Source of the DNA: Sva-07 sp963747375 | Lineage (GTDB): Bacteria > Actinomycetota > Acidimicrobiia > Acidimicrobiales > Ilumatobacteraceae | Direction: 5' to 3' | Assembly (NCBI GenBank): GCA_963747375.1 | Contig: CAVVFL010000022.1 | Coordinates: 62,001 to 126,000, forward strand | DNA length: 64,000 bases | Shown here: in pieces, positions 1-11,897 of the stretch | Layout of the letters: each line of letters opens with the position of its first letter | Numbering within the stretch: the stretch's first letter is position 1 | The notes under the pieces: generated by a model | The model's input: only the letters and a program-made list of their open reading frames with translations | What the model was told of the DNA's origin: nothing | The model's database searches: none | Program-made: the position numbers and the translations under genes

Positions 1-148
1 GCTTCGATTCCATGGCACGTCTCCTTCGGCTCGGTGGTGCTGGCGTGAAACTAGTGCGGGTCGCCGGAGTGGAACGGCCCGGACGGTTGCGCCGACTACA
101 TTCGCCAGTCGGCGCAGCCATGGGGGTCTGCGACCTGAGGGGGAGATC

Positions 149-1196
149 ATGACCATTCCGCAGCATCCCGACGACATCACGGTCGAGTGGTTGAAGGACC
201 ATCTCGGCTGGGAGGTCACGCACGTCGAGGTACACGAGATCGGCGCAGGGATCGGTGTCAGCAGCGCGGTGTACCGGGCACGGTTGACCGGCACCGACGT
301 ACCGGCCAGCGTGGTGGTGAAGCTCACAGCGATCGACCCGGCCGCAGCGTTCACCAGCACCGTGCTGAAGATGTATCGGCGCGAGGCAGCGTTCTTCAAC
401 GGGCTCGCCGGGGACGTGCCGGTACGGGTGCCGGCCGGGTACTACGGCGAGGTCTCCGACGATGGCGCCAGCTTCGTCGTGGTGATGGAGGACCTGGTCG
501 GCAACCGGATGCTCGATCAGACCCAGGTGATGGCGGACGCCGACGCCGAACGGTGCATCGACACGATTGCGGTGTGGCATGCCAACTGGTGGAAGAACGT
601 CGAGGGCATGTGCGAATCCGGCGTCGCGGTGGCGCTGAGTGATCCGATCTACCCCGCCATGCTTCCCGGCTTGTTCGACGAAGGCTGGGCCAAGGTGTGC
701 AGCTCGGCGCACTGTGTGCCGCCCGAGGCGCTCCAGCCGGTCGGACCGAAGTACGCCGCAGCGGTCGAAGGCCTGCTGACAACGCTGAGCGAGGGCCCGT
801 TGACGCTGCTGCACGGTGACTTCCGAACCGACAACATGATGTTCGACGCCGACGACAACCTCATCCTCATGGACTTCCAACTGACCGAGTGTCGGGTCCG
901 CGGCGTACGACATCGCGTACTTCATCGGATCGTGCCTCGATGTCGACGCCGCGGGCGAGCGTGCGCTCTACGACCGTTGGATCGCCGGGTTGATCGCCGC
1001 TGGCGTGCCGGAGGCGGATCTCGACGACATGTGGGACAAGTACCGGGTGGCGGCGCTGTTCTGCCTGGTCTACCCGGTCGTCGCGAGTCGCGGCATGGAC
1101 CTCGAGGTTCCCCGTGAGCAGGCACTGGTGAACGTCATGATGTCCCGCCAGGCGCGCGGTGCGCTCGACCTCGACTGGATGTCGTTGCTGGATTGA
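149..1196 (+). CDS. Aminoglycoside phosphotransferase/CHK-like kinase (one frameshift)
   Basis: Restored length is about 348 residues, normal for APH/ecdysteroid-kinase-like phosphotransferases. The catalytic loop reads LLHGDFRTDN near residue 220 (Brenner-type HGD...DN), followed about 20 residues later by LMDFQ, the metal-binding aspartate segment. A +1 indel near position 890 breaks the frame between DFQLT and VGSAAYD; downstream, the C-terminal part continues in the next frame to a TGA at 1196. The family phosphorylates small hydroxylated or amino compounds; related proteins in actinomycetes often sit near acyl-CoA metabolism genes. The substrate cannot be told from sequence. It converges with leuS, with about 190 bp between them. 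Confidence 0.8.
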
Positions 1197-1387
1197 TCGC
1201 CCACCGAACGCGGGGCGCGAAAACGGACCCGTGAGGTGCGCTCCCGTTGGCGGGGAAAGGCTCGGATCAGTCAACGAAACCGAAAAACCGGATTCGTTCC
1301 TGGATCCCTGTGTGACACCTCTACGGGTCCGACTCGATAGTCGCGCCGTTGTGCTCGAAAAGCAATGGGACCTTGGTCCCCCACGGA

Positions 1388-4265
1388 TCAGATGACGATG
1401 TTCACCATGCGGCCGGGGACGACGATGACCTTCTTCGGGGTCGCCCCGCCGAGCGAGGCGATCACCTTGTCGTCGGCGAGCGCGGTGGCCTCGACGGTTG
1501 CCGCATCGGCGTCGGTGGCGACCTCGATGTGACCGCGGACCTTGCCGTTGACCTGGACCGGATATTCGACCGTGTCGTCGACGAGCAGCGCCGGGTCGGC
1601 CTCGGGGAAGTCGACGTAGGTGATCGTGTCGGTGTGGCCGAGCATGCCGCCACAGCTCCTCGGCGATGTGGGGCACGAGCGGTGCGACCATCAGGACCAT
1701 GGGCTCGGCGACCTCGCGGGGCGTCGCGTCGAGCTTGGTGAGGGCGTTGTTCAGCTCGATCAGCTTGGCGATGGCCGTGTTGAACCGCAACGCATCCATT
1801 TCGGTGCGCACCACGTCGATCGTGCGGTGCAGCAGCTTGCGGGTGTCGTCGTCGGCCGGCGTGTCGACGACGACGCACTCGCCGGTCGTCTCGTCGACGA
1901 CGTTGCGCCACAGGCGCTGCAGGAATCGGTACATGCCCACGACGTCGCGGGTCTCCCACGGGCGCGACGCATCGAGCGGACCGATCGCCATCTCGTAGAG
2001 GCGCAGCGTGTCGGCGCCGTACTGCTCGTACATGTCGTCGGGCGACGACGGCGTTCTTCAGGCTCTTGCCCATCTTGCCCCACTCGCGCGTGACGGGCTT
2101 GCCCTCGTACGTGAAGCCGGCCTTGTCGTCACCCTCGATCCTCGTGGCGTCGACGTAGATCTCGCGCTCGTCCTTGTAGGCGGCGGCCTGGACGTAGCCC
2201 TGGTTGAACAGTCGGTGGTACGGCTCCTTGGAGCTGACGTGGCCGAGGTCGTACAGCACCTTGTGCCAGAAGCGGGAGTACAGCAGGTGCAGCACGGCGT
2301 GCTCGACGCCGCCGACGTACAGGTCGACGCCACCGGGATGGTCGGGACGGACGTCGGTGCGCGGCCCCATCCAGTACTTCTCGACCTCGCGGTCGACGAA
2401 GCGCTGCTCGTTGGTCGGGTCGAGGTAGCGCAGCTCGTACCAGCACGACTGCCCGCCCACTGCGGCATCACGTTGGTGTCGCGGCGGTACACCTGGGGCC
2501 GTCGCCGCGTCGGCAGATCGAGTTCGACCTCGACCCAGTCGCCCAGCCGGTCGAGCGGGCTCTCCGGGTTGGAGAACGCGTCGTCGGCGTCGAACGTGCG
2601 CGGCGAGAACGACTCGGTCTCGGGCAGCAGCACCGGCAGCATCTCGTCGGGCAGCGTGTGCGGGTGGCCGTCGACGTCGTAGACGATCGGGAACGGCTCG
2701 CCCCAGTAGCGCTGACGGCTGAACAGCCAGTCGCGCAGCTTGTAGTTGATGGTGGCGTTACCGGCGTCGTGCGCTTCGAGCCAGGCGTTCATCCGCTCGA
2801 TGCCCTCGGCCTTGGTGGCGATCGCCGTTCAGGTCGAGTTCGTCGTTGGCCGACTGCACGTACGGCGCGTCGCCGATGAAGGCGACCGGCCACTGTGACG
2901 TGTCGAGCGTCGGCTCGATGTCGTGGCCGGCGAACCACGCCGTCGGACGGCTGCTGGATGGCGAGGATCGGGAGGTCGAACTTGCGGGCGAACTCGAAGT
3001 CGCGCTGGTCGCCGCACGGCACGGCCATGATCGCGCCGGTGCCGTAGCCCATGAGGACGTAGTCGGCGATCCACACCGGGATCTGTTCGCCGTTGACCGG
3101 GTTCGTGGCGTACGAGCCGGTGAACACACCGGTCTTCTCGCGGGTCTCGTCCTGGCGCTCGAAGTCCTTCTTCTTGCCGGCCAGCGTGCGATAGGCGGCG
3201 ACGGCGTCGGCCTGCTCGGGCACGGTGAGCTCGTCGACGAACGGATGCTCGGGCGACGAGCACCATGAACGATCGCGCCGAACAGCGTGTCGGGGCGGGT
3301 GGTGAACACGGTGATCTCGCCCGCCGGTGACGGGAAGTGGACCTCGGCGCCGTGGCTGCGACCGATCCAGTTGCGCTGCATCGTCTTGATGCGCGTCGGT
3401 CCAGTCGAGCAGGTCGAGGTCGTCGATCAGCCGGTCGGCGTACGCGGTGATGCGCATCATCCACTGGCGCATGTTGCGCTTGAACACGGGGAAGTTGCCG
3501 CGGTCGCTGCGGCCGTCGGCGGTGACCTCCTCGTTGGCGACGACGGTGCCCAGGCCCGGGCACCAGTTGACCGGCGCCTCGCTGACGTAGGCGAGGCGAT
3601 GGTCGTCGACGACGTCGGCGCGCTCGACCGCTCGACAGCTCGGCCCACGGCCGGCCGTCGGGCGTGGCGCGAGCGCCGGACTCGAACTCGGCGATCAGTT
3701 CGGCGATCGGGCGCGCCCGGTCGAGGTCGTGGTCGTACCAGGCGTTGAAGATCTGGCTGAAGATCCACTGGGTCCAGCGGTAGAACTCGGGATCGGTCGT
3801 GGAGACGCTGCGGCGCGGGTCGTGCGCGAGGCCGAGGCGGCGCAGCTGGCGGCGGTACGTGGCGATGTTCTCGTCGGTGGTGATCGCCGGATGCTGGCCG
3901 TGCTCGACGGCGAACTGTTCGGCGGGCAGTCCGAACGCGTCGAAGCCCATCGCGTGCAGCACGTTGTGGCCGGTCATCCGCTTGAAGCGGGCGAAGACGT
4001 CGGTGCCGATGAAGCCGAGCGGGTGGCCGACGTGCAGTCCGGTCCCCGACGGGTACGGGAACATGTCGAGCACGAACAGCTTCTCGCCGCGCCGGCCGGC
4101 GAGGTCGGGATCGGCCAGCGGGCCGGCGGTGTTCGGGGTCTCGAACGTGTGGTTCTCGTCCCACCAGTCCTGCCAGCGAAGCTCGATGTCCTGCGCGAGT
4201 TCCGCGGAATAGCGGTGCGGAGGTGCATCGGTGCTGGTCGTGGGGGTGGGCGTCATGTCACTCAT
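1388..4265 (-). CDS. leuS: Leucyl-tRNA synthetase (about nine frameshifts)
   Basis: Class I aminoacyl-tRNA synthetase that charges tRNA-Leu in the cytoplasm. The signature HVGH lies at about 4021-4034, the connective-peptide editing domain begins around VFTTRPDTLFGA (about 3300), and the second signature is KMGKS at about 2063-2077. The C-terminal domain ends with VNGKVRG and a lysine-rich tail. I chose the ATG at 4265 (MSDMTPTP) over a TTG twelve bases upstream. The reading frame changes near 3630, 3398, 3268, 3256, 2943, 2822, 2460, 2045 and 1655; rejoining the pieces gives a complete, family-like protein of about 950 residues. All but one change (2460) is +1. An essential gene this damaged is better explained by sequence error than by decay. 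Confidence 0.93.
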
Positions 4266-4348
4266 ACCGGCTGACAAGCCTAGGCATCGGGCCCATGAGT
4301 ACGGGCCTGTGATTGATCGACGTCAGCGGAGCGGCCGCGTCACATCTT

Positions 4349-4401
4349 CGTTCTGCGTGAGCGGCAAGGCCGACCGACGACGTCGTCGCTCACGCAAAAC
4401 G
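4349..4401. repeat. Inverted repeat between leuS and nagA
   Basis: Two 15-base arms (4349-4363 and 4387-4401) pair with one mismatch around a 23-base loop. It lies just beyond the nagA stop codon and upstream of the leuS start region. No T-tract follows, so an intrinsic terminator is possible but not proven. Confidence 0.55.
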
Positions 4402-5544
4402 TCAGAGGTGGCCGTGGGCGAGTGTGCCGGCGACGATCGTGGCGACGAGGTTGCCGTCGTGGTCGAGGATCGTCAGGTCCGCGCGGGTGCCGACATCGAG
4501 CCGGCCCCGGTCGATGAGGCCGAGCAGGTCGGCCGGAGTGGTGGTGACGGTGGCGAGCGCATCGGCGAGGGTGCAGCCCGTGAAGGCGATCAGGTTCCGT
4601 ACCGCCTGATCGAGAGCGAGCGCGCTTCCGGCGAGCACCCCGTCGACGGTGCGGACACCGGTCTCGTCGTGGACGATCTCGAACCCGGCGAGCCGCATCC
4701 GGCCGAATGGCATGCCCAGCGCCGGTGACGCATCCGACACGAGCGACGTGCGCGACGGCCCGAGACCCCGCCACGCCATGCGAACGGCCACCGGGTCGAC
4801 GTGGATGCCGTCGCAGATGATGCCCGCCACCAGGGAATCGTCGGCCAGCACCGCCCCGATCGGACCAGGGGAGCGGTGGTTGAACGGCGCCATCGCATTG
4901 AAGAGATGCGTGGAGTACGAGATCCCGGCATCGCGCGCCGCCGCCAGATCGTTCGGCGTCATCGCGGTGTGCCCCGCCGACACGACGACGCCGCCACCGG
5001 CGAGACGTTCGATCGAGTCGACGGCGCCGGGGAGCTCCGGTGCGATCGTGACGAGCGAAACGACACCGGACGCGATCCACTCGTCGATCTCGTTGACATC
5101 GAGCGCGGCGACGTGAGCGGGCACGTGCGCACCGAGGTGCTGTCGGGAGATCATCGGACCCTCGAAATGCAACCCGATCGGATCGGCCCCGGCGGTGGAA
5201 TCGCTCCGTTTCGCGCCTCGTAGCGCCTCGATCGCCGCGAGGCGCCGAGTTGCCGGGCTGGTGACCACCGTCGGGAGGAACGACGTGATGCCGAAGCGGG
5301 GGAGTGCGCCGGCGACCGTCTCGATCGCCGTCGCATCGGTCGTGATGTCGGCACCGACGGCGCCGTTGCACTGGAGGTCGATGAAACCGGGGGAGATGAC
5401 GAGACCGCTGCACTCGACGAACTCTGCGCTCGGATCGAGCTGGTCCCCGATCGCGGCAATGACCTGACCATCGAGGGTCAGGTTGCTCCGGGTGAATCGG
5501 CCATCGATGAGCAGGTCAGCGCCTGCGAGCAAGACGCGCGACAT
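4402..5544 (-). CDS. nagA: N-acetylglucosamine-6-phosphate deacetylase
   Basis: Amidohydrolase-superfamily enzyme that removes the acetyl group from GlcNAc-6-phosphate in amino-sugar and cell-wall recycling. About 380 residues, the usual length, with one uninterrupted frame. Seen motifs: PGFIDLQCNGAVG, HFEGP (metal-site glutamate), SAGHTAMTP, STHLFNAM, CDGIHV and LVSDA, in the family order. The ATG at 5544 (MSRVLLAGADLLIDGRF) is preferred because the beta-sandwich domain starts there; an upstream start at 5619 would add 25 unrelated residues. No other nag gene is adjacent. It is divergent from the acyl-adenylating enzyme at 5643. Confidence 0.92.
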   Translation of the reverse strand: MSRVLLAGADLLIDGRFTRSNLTLDGQVIAAIGDQLDPSAEFVECSGLVISPGFIDLQCNGAVGADITTDATAIETVAGALPRFGITSFLPTVVTSPATRRLAAIEALRGAKRSDSTAGADPIGLHFEGPMISRQHLGAHVPAHVAALDVNEIDEWIASGVVSLVTIAPELPGAVDSIERLAGGGVVVSAGHTAMTPNDLAAARDAGISYSTHLFNAMAPFNHRSPGPIGAVLADDSLVAGIICDGIHVDPVAVRMAWRGLGPSRTSLVSDASPALGMPFGRMRLAGFEIVHDETGVRTVDGVLAGSALALDQAVRNLIAFTGCTLADALATVTTTPADLLGLIDRGRLDVGTRADLTILDHDGNLVATIVAGTLAHGHL

Positions 5545-5642
5545 CGGTGCGAGCTTCGCAGATGCGACGGCGGCCGACACACCGTCCTGATCGACTCGGC
5601 GGCAGCCAGTGATCGACATGCCCGCCGACTAGCGTCGTGGTG

Positions 5643-7353
5643 ATGAGCGACGACAAACCGCTGTCGACCATCGAGCGACTCGAACTCGCGGCCGACTCGG
5701 GAACCGGGGTGACGTTCGTCGGGGCCTCGATGGCCACCGACGACGGTCCGCTGCAGGTGAGCTGGCGCGAGATCCACGACGATGCCCGGGCCGTCGGCGC
5801 CGCGCTCCAGGCCCGTGGGCTCGTTCCTGGCGATCACGTGGCGATCCTCGGGCCGACCAGCCGTGAGCTGATGACGATCATCCGCGGGTGCTGGATGGCG
5901 GGCCTCGCGTCGATGGTGCTGCCGCTGCCGATGCGGATGGGGTCGCTCGACGTCTTCATCGAGAGCACCCGAGGCCGGATCCTGCACGGCGACGCCAAGC
6001 TCCTGCTGATCGACGACCTGCTCGCCGACTTCTACGTCGCCGCCGACGGCGACCCGCCGATCCTGCCGATGAAGGCCGTGATGCCCGGAGCATCGAACGT
6101 GCCGACCGGCGACGCGCTGGAGATTCCACCGCACGATCCGGAGCGGCTCGTCATCCTGCAGTACACGAGCGGGTCGACCAGCGAGCCCAAGGGCGTGATG
6201 ATCCCCGACCGGGTGCTCAGCGCGAACATCGATGCGCTGACCGAGGCGGTCGAACTGGGCGGTGACGAGCTGTTGGTGTCGTGGTTGCCGCTGTACCACG
6301 ACATGGGACTCGTCGGGTTCCTGGCCATGCCGATGACGAAGGGGGTCGACCTGGTGCAGGCGGCGCCGCAGGACTTCCTCGCGCATCCCGGCAACTGGAT
6401 GCAGTGGCTCTCGGACTATCGCGCGACTGCCACGGCCGGTCCGAACTTCGCCTGGGTGCTCGCCACCCGAGCGCTCAAGCGGATGAAGGACCTCGACCTG
6501 TCACGGCTCACCGTCGCGCTGTCGGGCGCAGAGCCCGTCGACCCGAAGGCGGTCGAGGCGTTCGTCGCCGAGGCGGGCCGATTCGGGTTCACACCCGGCG
6601 GCATGTTCCCCGCGTTCGGCATGGCAGAGGTGGCGATCGCCGGCACGTTCCCGCCGCGGCGACGTGGCCTGCGTGACCGACACCGTCGACCGGATCGTGC
6701 TCGAGACGCAACGCGTCGCCAAGCCGTCGAGATCCACGACGACGACGAACTCGGGTTCGACCGCCCGCCAGCTGCCGCTGCTCGGCAAGCCGGTGCCCGG
6801 GCTCGAGATGAAGGTCGTCGACCCCGAGACCTACGAGGAGCTCCCCGAGCGACATGTCGGCGAACTGCTGCTTCGTGGCACGTCGGTGACGCCCGGCTAC
6901 TACAAGCGGCCCGATGCGACCGCCGCGCTGTTCCGCGACGGCTGGCTCTGCACCGGCGACCTGGCGTACGTGCTCGACGACGAGTTGGTGCTGTGCGGCC
7001 GGATCAAGGACGTGATCATCGTCGGCGGACGCAACGTGTTCCCCGAGGACATCGAGCGCGCGGTCGGGCCACTCGACGGGGTGCGCGCCGGCAACGTGAT
7101 CGCCTTCGGCATGGAGGGCTACAAGGGCAAGGAGAGCGTGGTCGTCGTCGCCGAGGTGCGCGTGAGCGACACGTCCGGTGGCCTCGACGAGATCCGCGAA
7201 CGGATCCACCATCGCACGCTCGAGGTGTGCGGCCTGCCGCCTCGCGACGTCATGCTCGTCACGCCGGGAACCCTGCCGAAGACGTCGAGCGGCAAGCTTC
7301 AGCGCGCCAAGTGCCGCGACGAATACCTCAACGAAGAACTCGCCCTCGCCTGA
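5643..7353 (+). CDS. Fatty acyl-AMP ligase / acyl-CoA synthetase-like enzyme (frameshifts)
   Basis: ANL-superfamily adenylating enzyme, about 569 residues when restored. The P-loop-like AMP motif reads YTSGSTSEPKG; WLPLYHDMGL is typical of fatty acyl-AMP ligases; the hinge and C-terminal domain show DGWLCTGDLAY, GRIKDVIIVGGRN and the catalytic-lysine region LPKTSSGKLQR. The frame moves +1 near 6655, then shows a compensating pair: -1 near 6725 and +1 near 6770. Between these a nonsense serine/threonine-rich stretch replaces the expected VEIHDDDELGF. The enzyme activates a fatty acid as acyl-AMP, for transfer to CoA or to a carrier protein. No polyketide or carrier gene is next to it, so the acceptor is open. 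Confidence 0.87.
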
Positions 7354-7355
7354 CC

Positions 7356-7386
7356 GGTTACGCCGGTGCCCGGCACCGGCGTAACC
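7356..7386. repeat. REP-like palindrome between convergent genes
   Basis: Perfect palindrome with arms GGTTACGCCGGTGCC and its complement around a single central base. It fills almost the whole 35-base gap between two convergent stop codons. A near-identical copy is at 39069-39099. It may act as a bidirectional terminator; no T-tract is present. Confidence 0.7.
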
Positions 7387-7388
7387 AG

Positions 7389-8366
7389 TTACGCGATCAG
7401 GGGGGCGAGGGTCTGGCCGAGGAGGGCCACTCGGCCTTCGACGTGGCCGTTGGCCGGCATGTTGACGGTGAAGCCGTCGATGCCGGGCACCAGCATCTCG
7501 GCGAACGTCTCGCCGACGGTGTCGGGGTCGCCCCAGATGAAGTTGGCGAGCCACACGGCTTGTTCGTCGTCGGACATCGAGGCGAGATCCAGCCCGCGAC
7601 GACCGAAGTAGGCGACGAGATCGGCCTTGGCCTCCTCGGCTGTCGGCGCGATGCACGCCGTCTTCTGCCACGACACGGTCAACTCCGATCGATTCCGTCC
7701 GAGTGTCGTGCAGTGCGCGTCGAGCGCATCGAGCTTGCGCTGGACGTCGGCGGGCGGGCAGATGATGTTCGACTCGTCGGCGTACTGGGCGACCATGCGC
7801 AGCGTCTTGCGTTCACCGCCGCCGCCGATCATCACCGGGATGCGCGAGATCGCCGGCGGCTCATTCATCGCCTCCTTGGTCGTGTACCGGTCGCCGGCGA
7901 GTGACGGTCGTTCGCCACGCAGCATCGGGACGATGATCTGCAGGGCCTCCTCGAGCTTCTCGAAGCGGTCGGTGAAGGTGCCGAACTCGATGCCGAACGA
8001 GTCGTGTTCGAGTTCGTACCAGCCGGCCCCGATGCCGAGCTGGGCTCGACCGTTCGACACGATGTCGAGCGTCGTCACGGTCTTCGCCAACACGGCGGGA
8101 TTGCGGTACGTGTTGCCGGTGACCAGCGCGCTGAGCCGCACGTTCGTGGTCTCGCGGGCGAGCGCCGACAGCAGCGTGTAGCACTCGAGCATGTACTGGT
8201 CGGGGTCGCCCAGCATCGGCAGTTGGTAGAAGTGATCCATCACCAGCACGGTGTCGAAACCCGACGTGTCGGCCTCCTTCGCCTGCGCCGCGATCACGTC
8301 GAACAATTCGGACGGGCCGACGCCGGGATAGGTGAAGTTGGGGATCTGGTAGCCGAGACGGGTCAT
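7389..8366 (-). CDS. LLM-class F420-dependent oxidoreductase
   Basis: 325 residues, intact. Luciferase-like monooxygenase (TIM-barrel) fold: N-terminal GYQIPNFTYPG, FDTVLVMDHFYQLP, TLLSALARET, NPAVLAKTVTTLD and RAQLGIGAGWYELEH are the standard strand and cofactor segments of the F420 branch. These enzymes use reduced F420 or FMN to reduce or oxidise small molecules; substrates are usually unknown. The gene stands alone, convergent with the acyl-adenylating enzyme across a palindrome, and is divergent from the TetR regulator at 8467, which may control it. Confidence 0.86.
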   Translation of the reverse strand: MTRLGYQIPNFTYPGVGPSELFDVIAAQAKEADTSGFDTVLVMDHFYQLPMLGDPDQYMLECYTLLSALARETTNVRLSALVTGNTYRNPAVLAKTVTTLDIVSNGRAQLGIGAGWYELEHDSFGIEFGTFTDRFEKLEEALQIIVPMLRGERPSLAGDRYTTKEAMNEPPAISRIPVMIGGGGERKTLRMVAQYADESNIICPPADVQRKLDALDAHCTTLGRNRSELTVSWQKTACIAPTAEEAKADLVAYFGRRGLDLASMSDDEQAVWLANFIWGDPDTVGETFAEMLVPGIDGFTVNMPANGHVEGRVALLGQTLAPLIA

Positions 8367-8466
8367 GGACGGATGAGACCATCCATGTGGCCCGGTGTCA
8401 AGCCCAGCGCCGTCAAGCGGCTGATGAGGCGAGTGTCTCTCGGCATCTCATAAGCTCCGAGACACG

Positions 8467-9100
8467 ATGAGCCACGGTTGGGAGACCCGACAGCAGCGGA
8501 CGCGCTCGGAGATCCTCGCGGCAGTCGGCGACATCATCGCAACGGACGGCGTCGACGGGCTGACGATGCGCAAGCTCGCCGAGCGTGCAAACGTCGCCGT
8601 CGCGACGCTCTACAACCAGTTCACCGATCGCAACGGCGTGCTGGTCGCCTTCGTCAGCAACGGGCTGGACGAACTGGAGCTGTCGCTCGACGAACAGCCC
8701 GCGTCCGATCCCGTCGACGGCACGCGTGTCCTCCTCAGCGCGCTCGACGACACCATCGGATCGGCGGATCACGTCTGGCGACCGGTGCTGGCGACGATCG
8801 GAACGAGCCCGGGCTCGCAGCGCATGGGGTCCGTCGGCGACCGCATCATCGCCAGCATCGAGATCGATCTGGCGAAGGCCCGCGGCGGCAGGGTTGTTCT
8901 TCGTCGACTGCGACACCGACCGACTCGCGCGCCACGTCTTCGTCCAGTGGATGCGCGGACTCGAGCGGTGGGCGCACGGCACGATCGACTGGGCCACCCA
9001 TCGGGCGAACGCTGAGCTCGGCCTCGAACTGGCGCTTGCGGCGGTGCTCGTCGAGCCCCACCGCACCGACGCGTTGCGTCGTGCCGGGATCCTCGGCTGA
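8467..9100 (+). CDS. TetR/AcrR-family transcriptional regulator (one frameshift)
   Basis: About 210 residues. The N-terminal helix-turn-helix is clear: RTRSEILAAVGDIIATDG, then LTMRKLAERANVAVATLYNQF, the recognition-helix pattern of TetR proteins. A +1 indel near 8893 separates it from the ligand-binding end, which resumes with GLFFVDCDTDRLARHVF and ends at 9100. It is divergent from the LLM oxidoreductase, with a 100-base shared upstream region, and only four bases before the deacetylase-family gene, so it may be cotranscribed with the latter. The ligand is unknown. Confidence 0.83.
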
Positions 9101-9103
9101 TCG

Positions 9104-10166
<1,063 letters not shown>

Positions 10167-10185
10167 CCCCAGATGTAACACGGGG

Positions 10186-11151
10186 TCAGAGGAGGCCCTT
10201 GGACTGCAGCCATTCGGTGGCGACGGCGTCGGACTCGCGCAGCGCGATGTCGGTCTCGGTGTTCCAGGCGAGCAGGTCGTCGGTGGTGATCATCGCGCTC
10301 AGCGCGTTGATGTCGGCGGCGAGCTGAGCGCCGTAGGCATCGAGCACGGCCTTGGTGATGATCGGGGCGATGTTCTGCGCCGGGAAGAGGCCCTTGTCGT
10401 CGTCGAGCACCTTGAAGCCATCGGCGGTGATCTGCGGGGCTGTGGTGTTCCAGATCACCGCGTCGACCTCGTTGCTCGACAAGGCCTCGCCGAGCAGCGG
10501 GCCGAACTCGAGGGTCACGAAGTCGGCGAACGTGATGCCGTAGATCGCGGGGTCCTCGAGGCCGATGAGACACTGCGGCCGCTCGGGGCACTGTGACGAC
10601 GCGCCGAGCTTGTAGTCGAGCCCGGCGACGTCGGAGATCGTTGTCGCCTCGGAGTCACCGCGAACGACGAACGCATCGCCGTCGACGGCGGGGGAGTAGT
10701 CGAGCAACGTCGCGCCGATCGCCTCGAACGCGGGTGCGATGACGGCGACGATCTCGTCGGGATCGGCACTCGACGGGGCGTCGGGAGCGAGCGCCGCCTG
10801 GGCGCCGCCGATGTAGTCGACGATCAGATCGAGATCACCGTTGGTGATGCCGTCGATGGCCTCGGTCCGGAACCCGGCCGGTGTCTGGATCTCGATGTCG
10901 TAGCCCTTGGACTGCAGGTACTGGCCGTACACCTCGGCGATCGTGATCGCTTCGCTGAAGTCCTGGCCCCGCAGTCGAATGGTCGGACCATCGGGGGCCG
11001 GTGCGTCGGTGCCGGCCGAGGCCGCTTCGGTGGTGTCGGCACTGCTCCCGGAGGAATCGTCGTCGCTGCCGCAGGCGGTGGCGACGAGGCCGAACACCAC
11101 GAGCGGCGCCAGCAGCTTGGCGAAGGTACGCCGGTTCGAGTGGTTGGTCAT
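10186..11151 (-). CDS. Osmoprotectant-type ABC transporter substrate-binding lipoprotein
   Basis: 321 residues. The N-terminus has a basic and hydrophobic signal ending in a lipobox (LVATAC), so the protein is probably a lipoprotein at the outer face of the membrane. The body matches the OpuAC/ProX-like glycine-betaine-binding fold: TIRLRGQDFSEAITIAEVYGQYL, a GITNGDLDLIVDYIGG segment typical of this family, and a C-terminal half resembling choline/betaine binders. Its ATG overlaps the stop of the upstream permease by four bases (ATGA). It is the last gene of a seven-gene overlapping run. The ligand is probably a quaternary amine, but this is inferred from family and partners. Confidence 0.88.
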   Translation of the reverse strand: MTNHSNRRTFAKLLAPLVVFGLVATACGSDDDSSGSSADTTEAASAGTDAPAPDGPTIRLRGQDFSEAITIAEVYGQYLQSKGYDIEIQTPAGFRTEAIDGITNGDLDLIVDYIGGAQAALAPDAPSSADPDEIVAVIAPAFEAIGATLLDYSPAVDGDAFVVRGDSEATTISDVAGLDYKLGASSQCPERPQCLIGLEDPAIYGITFADFVTLEFGPLLGEALSSNEVDAVIWNTTAPQITADGFKVLDDDKGLFPAQNIAPIITKAVLDAYGAQLAADINALSAMITTDDLLAWNTETDIALRESDAVATEWLQSKGLL

Positions 11152-11897
11152 GGTTTCTTCTCTCCTTGTTGTCGAACGAGTCGGCGAACGCCGGTCGGCA
11201 GCACGAGTCTTTCCAGCAGGACGAATCCCAATCCCGTGACGGCGGCGAGCGCTCCGATGAGCACGATTCCCCCGACCACGAGCGTGGTGTTGTTCTGCCC
11301 GAACCCATCTCGAACATATCGGCCCAATCCGTCTCCGCCGAGGAATGCCCGGATCGGTTCGGTCGCCACGACCTGGATTGCGGCCACGCGGATGCCGGCC
11401 AGAATCAGCGACGCCCCGAGGGCGAACTCGACCCGACCGAGTACCGAGGCCTCGCCGTAGCCGAGTGCTCGAGCCGCATCGACCGACCCCTCCGACACCT
11501 GCCGGATCGCCACATAGGTGTTGAGGTAGATCGGTACGACAGCGAGCAGGAAGAGCGCGATGAAGATCGGCCAGGGCTCGAATCCCCATCCTCGACGCAG
11601 TGACCACGGCACCAGGAGCGCAGCGATCGCGAACGTCGGAACGGCGCGGCTCAAGCTCACGAGCCAGGTGCTCGCCACCTGGGCCTTGCGGTAGTGGGCG
11701 AGCACGGCGGCGATCGGCACTGCCACGAGCGCGGCCACGGCGGTGGCTGCCGCGCACAGGATCACGGTGTCGAGCAACGAGGCGAGGATCCCGTCGGCGC
11801 CGGTCCACGTGTCGGCGTCGAAGAACCAGTCGAAGAACCCGATGTCGCGGGGAACGGCGGTCTGCGTCGGCAGTGTCGTGGTGAGCGTCACCGTCAC
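11148..11897 (-). CDS. Osmoprotectant-type ABC transporter permease (second subunit)
   Basis: 249 residues, OpuCB/OpuCD-like inner-membrane permease with about six hydrophobic segments. The EAA-type loop is visible around VDAARALGYGEASVLGRVEFALGAS, where the family contacts the ATPase. The GTG start overlaps the stop of the preceding permease (GTGA), and its own stop overlaps the ATG of the binding protein. Two permease genes with one ATPase and one binding protein is the usual OpuC/OsmF arrangement. Confidence 0.88.
   Translation of the reverse strand: MTVTLTTTLPTQTAVPRDIGFFDWFFDADTWTGADGILASLLDTVILCAAATAVAALVAVPIAAVLAHYRKAQVASTWLVSLSRAVPTFAIAALLVPWSLRRGWGFEPWPIFIALFLLAVVPIYLNTYVAIRQVSEGSVDAARALGYGEASVLGRVEFALGASLILAGIRVAAIQVVATEPIRAFLGGDGLGRYVRDGFGQNNTTLVVGGIVLIGALAAVTGLGFVLLERLVLPTGVRRLVRQQGEKKP

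Noticed and set aside
1..148. A divergent gene starting on the minus strand near base 13
   Set aside because: Only four codons are inside the window and no promoter or Shine-Dalgarno sequence could be supported.
4277..4312. TTG start for leuS at 4277
   Set aside because: An ATG twelve bases downstream, at 4265, gives the usual short N-terminal extension and is the more likely start.
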